Shown piece after piece: positions 1-7,003 of a stretch of 15,185 nt of DNA. Origin of the DNA: JBBKWG01 sp037968835. GTDB lineage: Bacteria; Pseudomonadota; Alphaproteobacteria; Rhodobacterales; Rhodobacteraceae. The notes beneath the pieces are model-generated. The model was not told the origin of the DNA and searched no databases. It was given only the letters and a program-made list of their open reading frames with translations. Positions within the stretch are counted from its first letter, which is position 1. Every line of letters starts with the position of its first letter. Where the stretch lies: contig JBBKWG010000255.1 of the NCBI GenBank assembly GCA_037968835.1, positions 1 to 15,185 of the forward strand, read 5' to 3'. The position numbers were made by a program, and so were the translations under genes.

Positions 1-512
1 GTCGCGTTGAACATCCCGGCCCGCGCCGCGATCGTCTGACCGATGCGCCCGAAACCGACGATGCCGACGGTCCGATCCTGAACCGATGTCGTCAGCGGGA
101 AGCTGCCCTCTTGCTCCCAATCGCCAGACCGCGCCCAACGATCAGCGGGAACCAGGCGACGGCTGACCGCCAGCCACAGTATGACAGCGGTGTTGGCAAC
201 TTCGTCGTTCAGCACGTCGGGTGTGTGGGCGACCAGAACGCCGCGCGCGGCCAGGCCGTTGGCGTCGATTGCGTCATATCCGACGCCGTAACTGGAAACG
301 ACTTCAAGATCGGTCAGCGCGGACGCCACATCGTCGGGAACGCCCCAGTGGCCATCGGTCGCGACCGCCACGAAAGCGCCGCCCTTTTCCGCCAGAAAGG
401 CCGCGCGATCCTCCTGATCGAAAAGCTTCGTGACCACGAAGTCGGCCTCGAGCCGGTTCTTCATCCGCTCGGTGACAGCGCCGATCTGCAACAACTGAGG
501 GCGATCAGCCAT
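1..512 (-). CDS. D-isomer-specific 2-hydroxyacid dehydrogenase, N-terminal part (cut by window edge)
   Basis: An ATG at 512-510 (minus strand) opens a frame that runs off the left edge after 170 codons. The visible protein contains the substrate-domain signature SSYGVGYDAID near residue 90, a typical HTPDVLNDEVAN segment near residue 115, and the start of the NAD-binding Rossmann domain (TVGIVGFGRIGQ, residues about 148-159, GxGxxG). This is the usual order in glyoxylate/hydroxypyruvate reductases of the GhrB/GyaR type, which reduce 2-keto acids with NAD(P)H. The catalytic Arg/Glu/His lie in the missing C-terminal half, so activity cannot be judged. Its start overlaps the stop of the FAH gene by 8 bp, so the two are probably translationally coupled. 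In context it may interconvert the small 2-keto/2-hydroxy acid released by the pathway (inference). Confidence 0.88.
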   Translation of the reverse strand, partial: MADRPQLLQIGAVTERMKNRLEADFVVTKLFDQEDRAAFLAEKGGAFVAVATDGHWGVPDDVASALTDLEVVSSYGVGYDAIDANGLAARGVLVAHTPDVLNDEVANTAVILWLAVSRRLVPADRWARSGDWEQEGSFPLTTSVQDRTVGIVGFGRIGQTIAARAGMFNA

Positions 513-1353
513 CGGCGCGCACCGACTGCTTCTGCTGGCCAAGTCCGTCGATGCCAAGTTCGATCACGTCGCCGGCTTTCAGGTAGACCGGCGCAGGCTT
601 GATCCCCATGCCGACGCCCGGAGGCGTGCCGGTGGAGATAACGTCGCCCGGATGCAATGTCATCAACTCACTCAGGTGGCTGATGATCTGCGCTACTGTG
701 AAGATCATGGTCGAGGTGGTGCCGGTCTGCATCCGCTTGCCGTTCACGTCCAGCCACATGCCCAGCGCCTGCGGGTCCTCGACCTCGTCGCGAGTGACCA
801 GCCACGGGCCGGTCGGCCCGAACGTGTCGCAGCTTTTGCCCTTGGTCCACTGGCCTGAGAGTTTCGTCTGAAAGTGGCGCTCGCTGACGTCGTTGATGAC
901 GCAGTAGCCGGCAACGTGGTTCAGGGCGTCGGCCTCCGACACGTATTTTGCGGCCGTGCCGATGACGACGCCCAGTTCGACCTCCCAATCGGTATGGGTC
1001 GATCCACGCGGCATCACGACATCGTCGTCTGGCCCCACGATCGCGGAATTTGCCTTCATGAACAGGATCGGATGCTCGGGGATCGGGGCGCCGGTTTCTG
1101 CAGCGTGATCGGAATAGTTCAGGCCGATGCACATGAACTTGCCGATATTGCCGACGCAGGGACCAAGCCGGGGTGAACCGGGGACCACGTGAAGGTTCGC
1201 CAGATCATAAGCCCTGAGCCGGTCAAGAGCGTCGTCGGACAGTTGCGCACCGGTAATGTCGGGCACAACGCTCGACAGATCGCGAAGCGCACCATCGGCG
1301 TCGATGAACCCCGGCTTTTCTTCGCCAGGGTTTCCAAAGCGCACAAGTTTCAT
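505..1353 (-). CDS. FAH-family hydrolase, probable 2,4-diketo-3-deoxy-sugar-acid hydrolase
   Basis: A 282-residue protein of the fumarylacetoacetate hydrolase superfamily. Visible hallmarks are FMCIGLNYSDHAAETG (73-88), the metal-binding DWEVELG (E124, E126) and INDVSERHFQ (D155), then GKSCDTFGPTGPW and STGTPPGVG (240-248). The N-terminal MKLVRFG and the overall length match the subgroup that includes 2,4-diketo-3-deoxy-L-fuconate and L-rhamnonate hydrolases. These cleave the diketo acid to pyruvate and a hydroxy acid using a divalent metal. Such proteins are often mis-annotated as ureidoglycolate lyase. A longer frame reaches 1464 but would overlap the upstream SDR; the ATG at 1353-1351 has an AAGGAAAGGG ribosome site and the family N-terminus, so I chose it. 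The gene lies 43 bp after the SDR stop. The substrate is inferred from the neighbours. Confidence 0.9.
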   Translation of the reverse strand: MKLVRFGNPGEEKPGFIDADGALRDLSSVVPDITGAQLSDDALDRLRAYDLANLHVVPGSPRLGPCVGNIGKFMCIGLNYSDHAAETGAPIPEHPILFMKANSAIVGPDDDVVMPRGSTHTDWEVELGVVIGTAAKYVSEADALNHVAGYCVINDVSERHFQTKLSGQWTKGKSCDTFGPTGPWLVTRDEVEDPQALGMWLDVNGKRMQTGTTSTMIFTVAQIISHLSELMTLHPGDVISTGTPPGVGMGIKPAPVYLKAGDVIELGIDGLGQQKQSVRADG

Positions 1354-1396
1354 GTGTGTCCCTTTCCTTGAGGTATCAATTTTTGCTGAATGTCTG

Positions 1397-2140
1397 TCAG
1401 CCGGACCAACCGCCGTCGATGACGTGTGGCTGCCCGGTGACGAATGCGCTTTCGTCGGACGCAAGATAGACCGCGAGGGCGGCGATTTCTTCCGGCGCGC
1501 CGATCCGACCCATGGGCTGACGGGCGATGAACGCCTTCATTGCCGCTTCATAATCGCCGGTTGCGCGAAGACGGTCGTGCAGTGACGGGCTGTCGACCGT
1601 GCCCGGACAGATCGCGTTACAGCGCACCCCGGTCGTGATGAAGTCGCGCGCGACCGATTTGGTCAGGCCGATAACCGCGGCTTTCGTGGTGCCATAGACG
1701 AAGCGGTTCGGTGCCCCGATAATCGACGACGCCGCCGATGACATGTTGATGATCGACCCGCTGCCGCGTTCGAGCATGCCCGGCAGTGCCGCGCGAATCG
1801 TGCGGAACATCGAGCGGACGTTCAGATCGAAGGCGAAATCCCAGTCGTCATCCTTGCAATCCAGAACCGTGCCGTTGTGCACAAAGCCGGCGCAGTTGAA
1901 CAGGATGTCGGGGTTCGCGCGGGCCACGCCGTCGGCGACCGAAGCGTCGTCGCGCACGTCCATCGCGAACGCTTCGAGCTTTCCCTCGGCCTCGTTTTTC
2001 AGGCTGGAAAGCGCGCTTTCGTTCACGTCGGTGGCGAAGACTTGCGCGCCTTCGGCTGCCATCGCCAGCGCGGTTGCCCGTCCGATCCCCTGGCCGGCGG
2101 CGGTCAACAGTGCCGTTTTTCCCGCAAGACGGCCAGTCAT
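1397..2140 (-). CDS. SDR-family NAD-dependent dehydrogenase, resembling 2-keto-3-deoxy-L-fuconate dehydrogenase
   Basis: A 247-residue classical short-chain dehydrogenase. TAAGQGIG (13-20) is the nucleotide-binding glycine motif, and D38 (FATDVNES) at the end of the second strand favours NAD over NADP. NCAG is at 82-85, the catalytic Ser in INMSSAAS is at about 134-135, and YGTTK gives Y149 and K153. CPGTVDSPSL follows, and the C-terminus is IDGGWSG. The N-terminus GRLAGKTALLTAAGQGIG and ATDVNES resemble DHRS6/BDH2 and the bacterial 2-keto-3-deoxy-L-fuconate dehydrogenases, which use NAD to make the 2,4-diketo acid. An ATG at 2194 in frame adds 18 unusual residues; the ATG at 2140 has GGAAG nearby and fits the family N-terminus. 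It is the first gene of the leftward unit and feeds the next gene (FAH) in the proposed pathway. Confidence 0.88.
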   Translation of the reverse strand: MTGRLAGKTALLTAAGQGIGRATALAMAAEGAQVFATDVNESALSSLKNEAEGKLEAFAMDVRDDASVADGVARANPDILFNCAGFVHNGTVLDCKDDDWDFAFDLNVRSMFRTIRAALPGMLERGSGSIINMSSAASSIIGAPNRFVYGTTKAAVIGLTKSVARDFITTGVRCNAICPGTVDSPSLHDRLRATGDYEAAMKAFIARQPMGRIGAPEEIAALAVYLASDESAFVTGQPHVIDGGWSG

Positions 2141-2401
2141 CGCCGTGGCTTCCGGCGAAGATTCGCTTGCGCCCACGCCGGGTGAAGATGGCATCGAGTC
2201 CTATATCTATTCATTTATTTCCCTCCCCAGCACCAAAAAATCGAGCTTCTGACCGACCGCTCGCGGCGTCGGCTTTAAAACTTCTGGACTCCGCCCGGAC
2301 CCTCGAAGATTTCATCGCTGACACGAGCTTGGTATTTTAGCCCCTAGTGGAATGTCACGCGAAATTCTAGGGTCGCGTTCCAAACGAAAGGAAGAACACC
2401 G
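2141..2401. promoter_or_regulatory. Divergent intergenic region with candidate promoter element and inverted repeat
   Basis: A gap of 261 bp separates the leftward SDR-FAH unit from the rightward SDR-denD unit, so it must hold two promoters. Several A/T-rich patches stand out against the high-GC surroundings (2201-2240, 2272-2282). For the rightward unit, TATTTT at 2333-2338 is a possible -10 box, but I see no good -35. Right after it lies an inverted repeat, CCCTAG at 2342-2347 and CTAGGG at 2367-2372, with centres 25 bp apart. A repressor bound there would overlap the likely transcription start. The leftward gene may be translated from 2194 instead of 2140, which would shorten the gap. The placement is suggestive only. 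Confidence 0.4.
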
Positions 2402-3166
2402 GTGCCCGGCACACTCTTCGATCTGAACGGACGGCGTATACTCATCACGGGTTCAAGCATGGGGATCGGCTTTGCGCTGGCCCGCGGGCTGGCCGAACAC
2501 GGAGCGTCGGTGGTTCTGAACGCGCGCAATGGAGACCGGCTGGCGTCTGCCGCCAATCTACTGCGCGGCGAGGGGCATTCGGTCGAAACCAGCGTATTCG
2601 ACGTGACAGTCAGCACCGAGGTCAACGCGGCCATTGAAGCACTGGAAACCGACGGGCCGCTTGACGGTCTGATCAACAACGCCGGGATGCAGTTCCGCGC
2701 GCCGCTTGAGGATTATCCCGACGAGATGTTCGACAAGCTTCTGCGCACGAACGTGACAAGTGCGTTTCTGGTCGGCAAGGCCGTGGCAAAGCGGATGATC
2801 GCGCGGGGACGCGGACGGATCATCAACATCGCCTCGGTTCAAAGCGAACTCGCGCGGCCGGGCATCGCCCCTTACACCGCGACGAAAGGGGCTATTCGCA
2901 ACCTTACGCGCGGCATGGCGACCGACTGGGCAAAGTACGGGCTTCAGATCAATGCCATTGCGCCGGGTTATTTCAAGACCCCGCTCAATCAGGCGTTGGT
3001 CGACGATCCGGCATTCACCGAGTGGCTGGCGAAACGCACGCCCGCAGGACGGTGGGGGAATGTCGAAGAACTGGTCGGGGCGGCGGTCTTTCTCATGTCC
3101 GATGGCGCGAGTTTCGTGAACGGGCATACGCTGCACATCGACGGTGGTATCACCGCGTCGCTTTAA
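2402..3166 (+). CDS. SDR-family oxidoreductase, gluconate 5-dehydrogenase-like
   Basis: A 254-residue short-chain dehydrogenase starting at GTG 2402, supported by AAGGAAG about 8 bp upstream. Motifs in order: LFDLNGRRILITGSSMGIG with the glycine motif at 17-23, NNAG at 92-95, Ser145 in INIASVQS, and Y158-x3-K162 in YTATKGAI. The family-typical APGYFKTPLNQAL follows, and the C-terminus is HIDGGITASL. The LFDLNG start and the APGYFKTPL segment are typical of gluconate 5-dehydrogenase (IdnO/Gno) relatives, which interconvert 5-keto-gluconate and gluconate or oxidise related sugar acids. N40-A41-R42 at the end of the second strand is compatible with NADP (known pattern in that group). It is 14 bp upstream of denD and surely co-transcribed. 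The exact polyol or sugar-acid substrate is not evident. Confidence 0.87.
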   Translation: MPGTLFDLNGRRILITGSSMGIGFALARGLAEHGASVVLNARNGDRLASAANLLRGEGHSVETSVFDVTVSTEVNAAIEALETDGPLDGLINNAGMQFRAPLEDYPDEMFDKLLRTNVTSAFLVGKAVAKRMIARGRGRIINIASVQSELARPGIAPYTATKGAIRNLTRGMATDWAKYGLQINAIAPGYFKTPLNQALVDDPAFTEWLAKRTPAGRWGNVEELVGAAVFLMSDGASFVNGHTLHIDGGITASL

Positions 3167-3180
3167 CGAGGACAGGCACA

Positions 3181-4155
3181 ATGGCATCCATAATTATCAT
3201 CGGCGGCGGCGGAATGGTCGGGCAAAAGCTCGCCCACGCGCTGGCTAAATCGCCTTTGACCGATCGCAGCGACAACGTGACGCTGTTCGATCTGGCATTC
3301 CCCGACGGTGGCGCTCCGGCGTCGGCGCGGGTTCCGGGCAACGTGACCAATGCGGGCGCAATGCAGCGCCTGGCGGCCGGTCGACCCGATGTCGTGTTTC
3401 ACCTCGCCTCGATTGTGTCGGGCGAGGCCGAGAGCGACTTTTCCTTGGGCTGGCAGACCAACATGCAGGCATTCTGGATGTTTCTGGAAGCCTTCCGGGC
3501 CGAACACGTCGCCAGCGGCGGAAGTTACCGTCCGCGCATCGTATTCACCTCGTCCATCGCGGTGTTCGGGCCGCCGTTTCCCGACAAGATCGACGACGAA
3601 TTCCTGTGCGCGCCACAGACGTCCTACGGCACGCAAAAGGCGATCTGCGAACTGATGCTGTCGGACTTCAGTCGCAAGGGCTTTTGCGACGGCATCGCGA
3701 TCCGGCTGCCGACCATCTGCGTGCGTCCGGGCAAGGCCAATCTGGCGGCGTCGTCGTTCTTTTCGGGGATCATACGCGAACCGCTCAACGGCAAGGAGGC
3801 GATCCTGCCGGTATCGCGCGATGTGCGTCACTGGCACGCCTCGCCGAAATCGGCGGTCGGGTTCCTGCGCCACGCGGGAACGATGGATCTCGGCCGTCTG
3901 GGAACGCGCCGGGCGCTCAATCTGCCGGGCGTTTCGTGCACGGTGGAAGAGCAGATCGAGGCGTTGCGCGAGGTTGCCGGAAACGATGCGGTGGCGTTGA
4001 TCCGCGAGGACCCGGACGAGACTATCGTTCGCATTGTCGCGGGCTGGCCACGCGATTTCGCGCCTGCGCGGGCGATGGACCTCGGGTTCGAAGCGGATCG
4101 CGATTTCCGCCAGATCATCGAGACCTACATCGCCGAGGATTTGAAAAAAGCCTGA
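3181..4155 (+). CDS. denD: D-erythronate dehydrogenase DenD (extended SDR)
   Basis: A 324-residue extended (epimerase-type) SDR. It shows GGGGMVG (8-14) for NAD binding, D37 in LFDLAF, FHLASIVSGEAE (73-84), FTSSIAVFGPPFPD with the catalytic Ser, and YGTQK with Y149 and K153. RLPTICVRPGK (175-185), FFSGIIREPLNGKEA and DVRHWHASPKSAVGF follow, and GWPRDFAPARAMDLGF is near the C-terminus. This series matches the DenD family, which oxidises D-erythronate to 2-oxo-tetronate in tetronate catabolism. The ATG at 3181 has GAGGA 8 bp upstream; a longer reading into the preceding gene is rejected. The partners expected for tetronate use (the 3-oxo-tetronate kinase OtnK, aldolase OtnC, isomerase OtnI) are not in the window. 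DenD may therefore act on another acid here or work with genes elsewhere. Confidence 0.9.
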   Translation: MASIIIIGGGGMVGQKLAHALAKSPLTDRSDNVTLFDLAFPDGGAPASARVPGNVTNAGAMQRLAAGRPDVVFHLASIVSGEAESDFSLGWQTNMQAFWMFLEAFRAEHVASGGSYRPRIVFTSSIAVFGPPFPDKIDDEFLCAPQTSYGTQKAICELMLSDFSRKGFCDGIAIRLPTICVRPGKANLAASSFFSGIIREPLNGKEAILPVSRDVRHWHASPKSAVGFLRHAGTMDLGRLGTRRALNLPGVSCTVEEQIEALREVAGNDAVALIREDPDETIVRIVAGWPRDFAPARAMDLGFEADRDFRQIIETYIAEDLKKA

Positions 4156-4179
4156 GCGTTCGCGACGGTCGCCGAAGCA

Positions 4180-4818
4180 TCAGAGATTGCGTTTCAGGTG
4201 CTCGTAAATCGCCCGTGAGCAGTGGTCCTCGTCGCGTGCAAGGGCGGCTTCCAGAATGGCCTGATGTTCGGCGATGATGGCGCGGAAATAGTTGGTGCCG
4301 AAGTCGCGCTCCTGGCTGACCATCTGCTGGCGGAACTGAACGTAGATATGGCCGAAGGTCTCGATAAGTAACGGCGAGCGGCAGTCGGCGATAAGGGTCT
4401 GATGAAACCCGAATTCGGCGTCCGACCATAGCTCCATATCGCCTTGGGCGATGTCCGAGCGCGCGATCTTCTTCTCGATATGGCTGAGTTGGTGGTGGGC
4501 TGCGCTGAGGCGGGCTTCCCACGCAACGCCGCCTTCGCGCATCGAGCCGCGCGCGCCTTCCTGTTCGAGAAGGATGCGGAAACGCGTCACATCGCTGCGC
4601 CGCTCTTCGGAACTGCGCGTCGCGCGAAACCCGCGCTGCATTTCGAATTCAACAAGTCCGACTTTGGATAGCCTGAGAAGCACGTCGCGAATCGTGTTGG
4701 CAGAACAGCCATAGGTGCCCTGCAACGCCGAGGGCTTCAGCTTTTCGCCGGGGCTGAAGGATGCCGTCATCAGCTTGCGCTGAAGATCTTCGTATATTTC
4801 GGGCGTGGTTGTGCGCAT
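4180..4818 (-). CDS. GntR-family transcriptional regulator, FCD (FadR) subfamily
   Basis: A 212-residue regulator. The N-terminal winged helix-turn-helix spans about residues 5-66 and includes GEKLKPSALQGTYGCSANTI and RDVLLRLSKVGLVE. The C-terminal all-helical FCD ligand domain runs from about 75 to 205. The FCD metal-site residues seem present: D133 and H139 in DAEFGFHQTL, H185 in AEHQAIL and H207 in YEHLKR. Members usually bind an acid intermediate and relieve repression of uptake and catabolic genes. I took the ATG at 4818; the frame is open upstream to 4947, but that extension is only the translation of an AT-rich repeat. Its ribosome site is weak (AGAAG). It is 24 bp from the convergent denD end and divergent from dctP, so it probably controls the transporter unit and itself. 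Confidence 0.9.
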   Translation of the reverse strand: MRTTTPEIYEDLQRKLMTASFSPGEKLKPSALQGTYGCSANTIRDVLLRLSKVGLVEFEMQRGFRATRSSEERRSDVTRFRILLEQEGARGSMREGGVAWEARLSAAHHQLSHIEKKIARSDIAQGDMELWSDAEFGFHQTLIADCRSPLLIETFGHIYVQFRQQMVSQERDFGTNYFRAIIAEHQAILEAALARDEDHCSRAIYEHLKRNL

Positions 4819-4853
4819 GTTTCTTCTGCCGGGGTATCGGAACGCTAACATGG

Positions 4854-4908
4854 AATTTTGAAATTGGAAGATATTTTCAAAATTTTTAAAATTTTCAAAT
4901 TTGGATTG
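4854..4908. repeat. AT-rich operator-like array: 18-bp-spaced ATTTT(G/C)AAA repeats and a 10-bp inverted repeat
   Basis: The 9-mer ATTTTSAAA occurs three times at exact 18-bp steps: 4855-4863 (with G), 4873-4881 and 4891-4899 (with C). The first copy and the next form a perfect 10-bp inverted repeat, AATTTTGAAA at 4854-4863 and TTTCAAAATT at 4875-4884, starts 21 bp apart, about two helical turns. CAAATTTG at 4896-4903 is a further 8-bp palindrome. The block is over 80% A+T in high-GC DNA, sits between the GntR gene and dctP, and ends at the likely -35 box of dctP. A binding site for the GntR regulator, with DNA bending by the A-tracts, is the simplest reading (inference). Confidence 0.6.
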
Positions 4909-4934
4909 GCAGATAGGCGAGGCGTTGCTACGGT
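4906..4934 (+). promoter_or_regulatory. Candidate sigma70 promoter for the TRAP transporter unit
   Basis: TTGGCA at 4906-4911 (5 of 6 to TTGACA) is followed by a 17-bp spacer and TACGGT at 4929-4934, which keeps the most conserved T, A and final T of the -10 box. Transcription would start near 4941 and leave a leader of about 55 nt before the dctP ATG at 4996. The position directly next to the repeat array fits regulation by a protein bound there. Confidence 0.4.
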
Positions 4935-4995
4935 GGACCCGCAACATGCAAAGACGGCAGCCAACGCCGCATCAACTGAAACTGGGAGGACTTCG

Positions 4996-6012
4996 ATGAA
5001 AGTCTTGAAGATCGCGGCTGTTGCCGCAAGCAGTGTCGCGCTTATCGCAAGCGCGGCGTCCGCACAGCAGACCAACCTGCGCATCCAGACGCACTATGCG
5101 CCGGAAACCGTATCCGGCAAGCTGGCCGCGCAATACATCGACGATATCCAAACAATGTCGAACGGCGAAATCACCGTCGAGATGTTCTATTCGTCGTCGG
5201 TCGTGAAATCGGTCGAAACATTCGACGCTGCCGCAACCGGCATTCTGGATTGCGACATGACGGGCGGCGCGTATCAGACCGGCAAGAACAGCGCCTTCCA
5301 GTTCGTCGGCGACATCATGGGCGGCTATTCGACCCCGTATCAGCAGCTTTCGTGGCTGTATTACGGTGGCGGTCTGGAAGCTGCCGCGCCGCTTTACAAC
5401 AAGTATGGCATGGAGCTGATCGGGTGGTGGGTTTATGGTCAGGAGAGCTTTGCCTCGACCAAGCCGATCGCCTCGACCGCTGATCTGAAGGACTGGAAAT
5501 TCCGTTCTCCTCCGGGCATGGAAACCAAGATCTTCGAAAAGCTCGGCGCGTCTCCGATCGTGATGGACTTCACCGAGATCTTCACCGCGCTTGAAACCGG
5601 CATCATCGACGGCGCGGATGCGTCCGGCCTTGCCAACAACGTCGGCCTCGGTCTTTACGACATCGCCAAGTATGCCAACTTCCCCGGCTTCCACTCGATG
5701 CCGTCCGACCACCTGGCGTGCAACAAGGAGGTCTTCGACGCGATGCCGGCGCATCACCAGAGGATCATGAAAGTCGCAATGGAAGGCCTGGCGCTTCGCA
5801 CCGCGCTTACATTCGAGAAGGCGAACGCCGAAGCCGCCGCCAAGCTGCGCGCCGATGGCGTCACGCTGAGCGAATGGTCACCGGAAGAGCTGCAGAAGTT
5901 CCGCGACGCAGCGCAGTCGACGTGGCCCGAGTTCGCCGACACTCCGGAAGCGAAATCGCTAGTGGATTCCCACCTTACTTATCTGACCCAGCTTGGACTC
6001 GTGTCCGAGTGA
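4996..6012 (+). CDS. dctP: TRAP transporter periplasmic substrate-binding protein (DctP family)
   Basis: A 338-residue protein with a Sec signal peptide: positive start MKVLK, hydrophobic core to about residue 20, and probable cleavage after ASA at 23. The mature part begins QQTNLRIQTHYAPE. It has the family region DLKDWKFRSPPGMETKIF, where R170 is the probable carboxylate-binding arginine of TRAP receptors, then ALETGIIDGADAS (198-210). It binds an organic acid in the periplasm and delivers it to the DctQM membrane unit, driven by a sodium gradient (family knowledge). The ATG at 4996 has GGGAGGA 5 bp upstream and the signal peptide begins exactly there. The frame stays open upstream through the AT-rich repeat (4858 onwards), but this lacks a ribosome site and would destroy the signal peptide. 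The ligand is unknown; neighbours suggest a sugar acid. Confidence 0.93.
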   Translation: MKVLKIAAVAASSVALIASAASAQQTNLRIQTHYAPETVSGKLAAQYIDDIQTMSNGEITVEMFYSSSVVKSVETFDAAATGILDCDMTGGAYQTGKNSAFQFVGDIMGGYSTPYQQLSWLYYGGGLEAAAPLYNKYGMELIGWWVYGQESFASTKPIASTADLKDWKFRSPPGMETKIFEKLGASPIVMDFTEIFTALETGIIDGADASGLANNVGLGLYDIAKYANFPGFHSMPSDHLACNKEVFDAMPAHHQRIMKVAMEGLALRTALTFEKANAEAAAKLRADGVTLSEWSPEELQKFRDAAQSTWPEFADTPEAKSLVDSHLTYLTQLGLVSE

Positions 6013-6027
6013 TCTGACCTGACGATG

Positions 6028-6060
6028 CGGCGGGCCCAAAGCGGGCCCGCCGATTCTTTT
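6028..6060 (+). terminator. Strong GC hairpin between dctP and dctQ (partial terminator or mRNA-stabilising stem)
   Basis: CGGCGGGCCC at 6028-6037 and GGGCCCGCCG at 6043-6052 pair perfectly as a 10-bp stem with the 5-nt loop AAAGC. The following stretch ATTCTTTT (6053-6060) is only moderately U-rich. It starts 16 bp after the dctP stop and 53 bp before the dctQ ATG. Since dctQ and dctM have no clear promoter of their own, leaky termination or protection of the dctP mRNA 3' end is likely. Either would give more binding protein than permease. Confidence 0.7.
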
Positions 6061-6104
6061 AAGCGTGCCCGCGGATTTCGCGCGCTTACATTGGGGAGCG
6101 GATC

Positions 6105-7001
6105 ATGCAGGAAAAGAACGGCACACTCATTGAATGGATCGTCCCATTGGCTTTCATTCTTTGTGCTGGCTGGATCGTCTGGCACCTGCCCGCCTTCACG
6201 CTCGATTTCTTTCCCTCCGACGACGCTTCGCAGTTCGACAAGCTGAGCGCGCAGTTCATCCGCAACGATGTGACCCCGAACATGCCGGGTCTGTTCGGCG
6301 GATATGCCGATTTTCTGGACTGGGCCGCATTGATCGGCATTCCGTTCATCGGCTACATCGGCGTGCGCACCGTGCGCCGTGCGCCGATGGAGTTCGAGGA
6401 CTGGCGGCCCGCTGACCGTCTGTCGGTCTTCATCGGACGGGTTACAATGATGCTGATCATCCTTTTGACGACCGTGATGATCTACGAAGTCGTGCTGCGC
6501 TATGCATTCGAGCGCCCGACGCTTTGGGCCAACGAGTTGTCGCTTTGGCTGGCCGGGTTCGTGTTTCTGTGCGCCGGACTTTACGCGATGCAGCAGCGCT
6601 GCCACATCCGCATTTACCTGCTTTACGACGTGATGCCGCGGTCCATTCAGCGGCTGTTCGACATCATCTCGACCTCGTTGATCGTCGCGTTCGCGTTCTT
6701 CCTGATATATGGCGGCTATGGCGAAGCCTTCGACAAATTCTACCGGTGGGAGACTTTCGGGACCGCCTTCGATCCACCGATTCCGGCGACGATCAAGCCG
6801 ATGGTATTGTTAATCGTGACCCTGGTGGCAATCCAGGCCGTCATAAACCTGATTTCGGACTGGAACGCGGAACCGGTCATCCACACGGCGGCGGACGATA
6901 TCGACGCCGATGAACTTGAGAAGATACGCCGGGCCGTTGGCGCGGATGGCGTGGGCGAAATGGACGTCACCCGCGGCGCCGCACAACAGACAGGGCGATA
7001 A
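6105..7001 (+). CDS. dctQ: TRAP transporter small permease (DctQ family) with N-terminal extension
   Basis: A 298-residue membrane protein. The canonical DctQ domain occupies about residues 106-250 with four hydrophobic segments (about 110-130, 146-163, 186-204, 230-249). It includes YEVVLRYAFERPTLWANEL and the following GLYAMQQRCHIRIYLLYD. Before it lies an extra 105-residue region with two further hydrophobic segments (11-30 and 70-88) separated by an aspartate-rich loop. Usual DctQ proteins are about 160-200 residues, so this is a long form. The ATG at 6105 has GGGGAG 7 bp upstream; an internal ATG at 6387 would give a normal-length DctQ but has no ribosome site. The C-terminal tail (251-298) is acidic and cytoplasmic-looking. 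The stop is 2 bp before dctM. Confidence 0.88.
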   Translation: MQEKNGTLIEWIVPLAFILCAGWIVWHLPAFTLDFFPSDDASQFDKLSAQFIRNDVTPNMPGLFGGYADFLDWAALIGIPFIGYIGVRTVRRAPMEFEDWRPADRLSVFIGRVTMMLIILLTTVMIYEVVLRYAFERPTLWANELSLWLAGFVFLCAGLYAMQQRCHIRIYLLYDVMPRSIQRLFDIISTSLIVAFAFFLIYGGYGEAFDKFYRWETFGTAFDPPIPATIKPMVLLIVTLVAIQAVINLISDWNAEPVIHTAADDIDADELEKIRRAVGADGVGEMDVTRGAAQQTGR

Positions 7002-7003
7002 GC

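Noticed and set aside
1354..1464. Longer start for the FAH hydrolase at 1464
   Set aside because: It would overlap the upstream SDR coding region and the added residues do not look like family sequence. The ATG at 1353 has a good ribosome site.
3022..3180. Long frame joining the end of the SDR region to denD
   Set aside because: It is an out-of-frame reading of the SDR gene; denD starts at 3181 with its own GAGGA site.
4156..4179. Possible bidirectional terminator between denD and the GntR gene
   Set aside because: The only pairing seen (GCGAC/GTCGC) has a one-base loop and no T-run, so I do not call it.
4819..4947. N-terminal extension of the GntR regulator
   Set aside because: The extra 43 residues are the complement of the same repeat and the helix-turn-helix domain starts normally from 4818.
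4858..4995. In-frame upstream extension of dctP through the AT-rich block, encoding a repeated FKIFKIFKF peptide
   Set aside because: No ribosome site, begins with TTG, and it would place 46 residues in front of a clear signal peptide. The peptide is just the translation of the 18-bp repeat.
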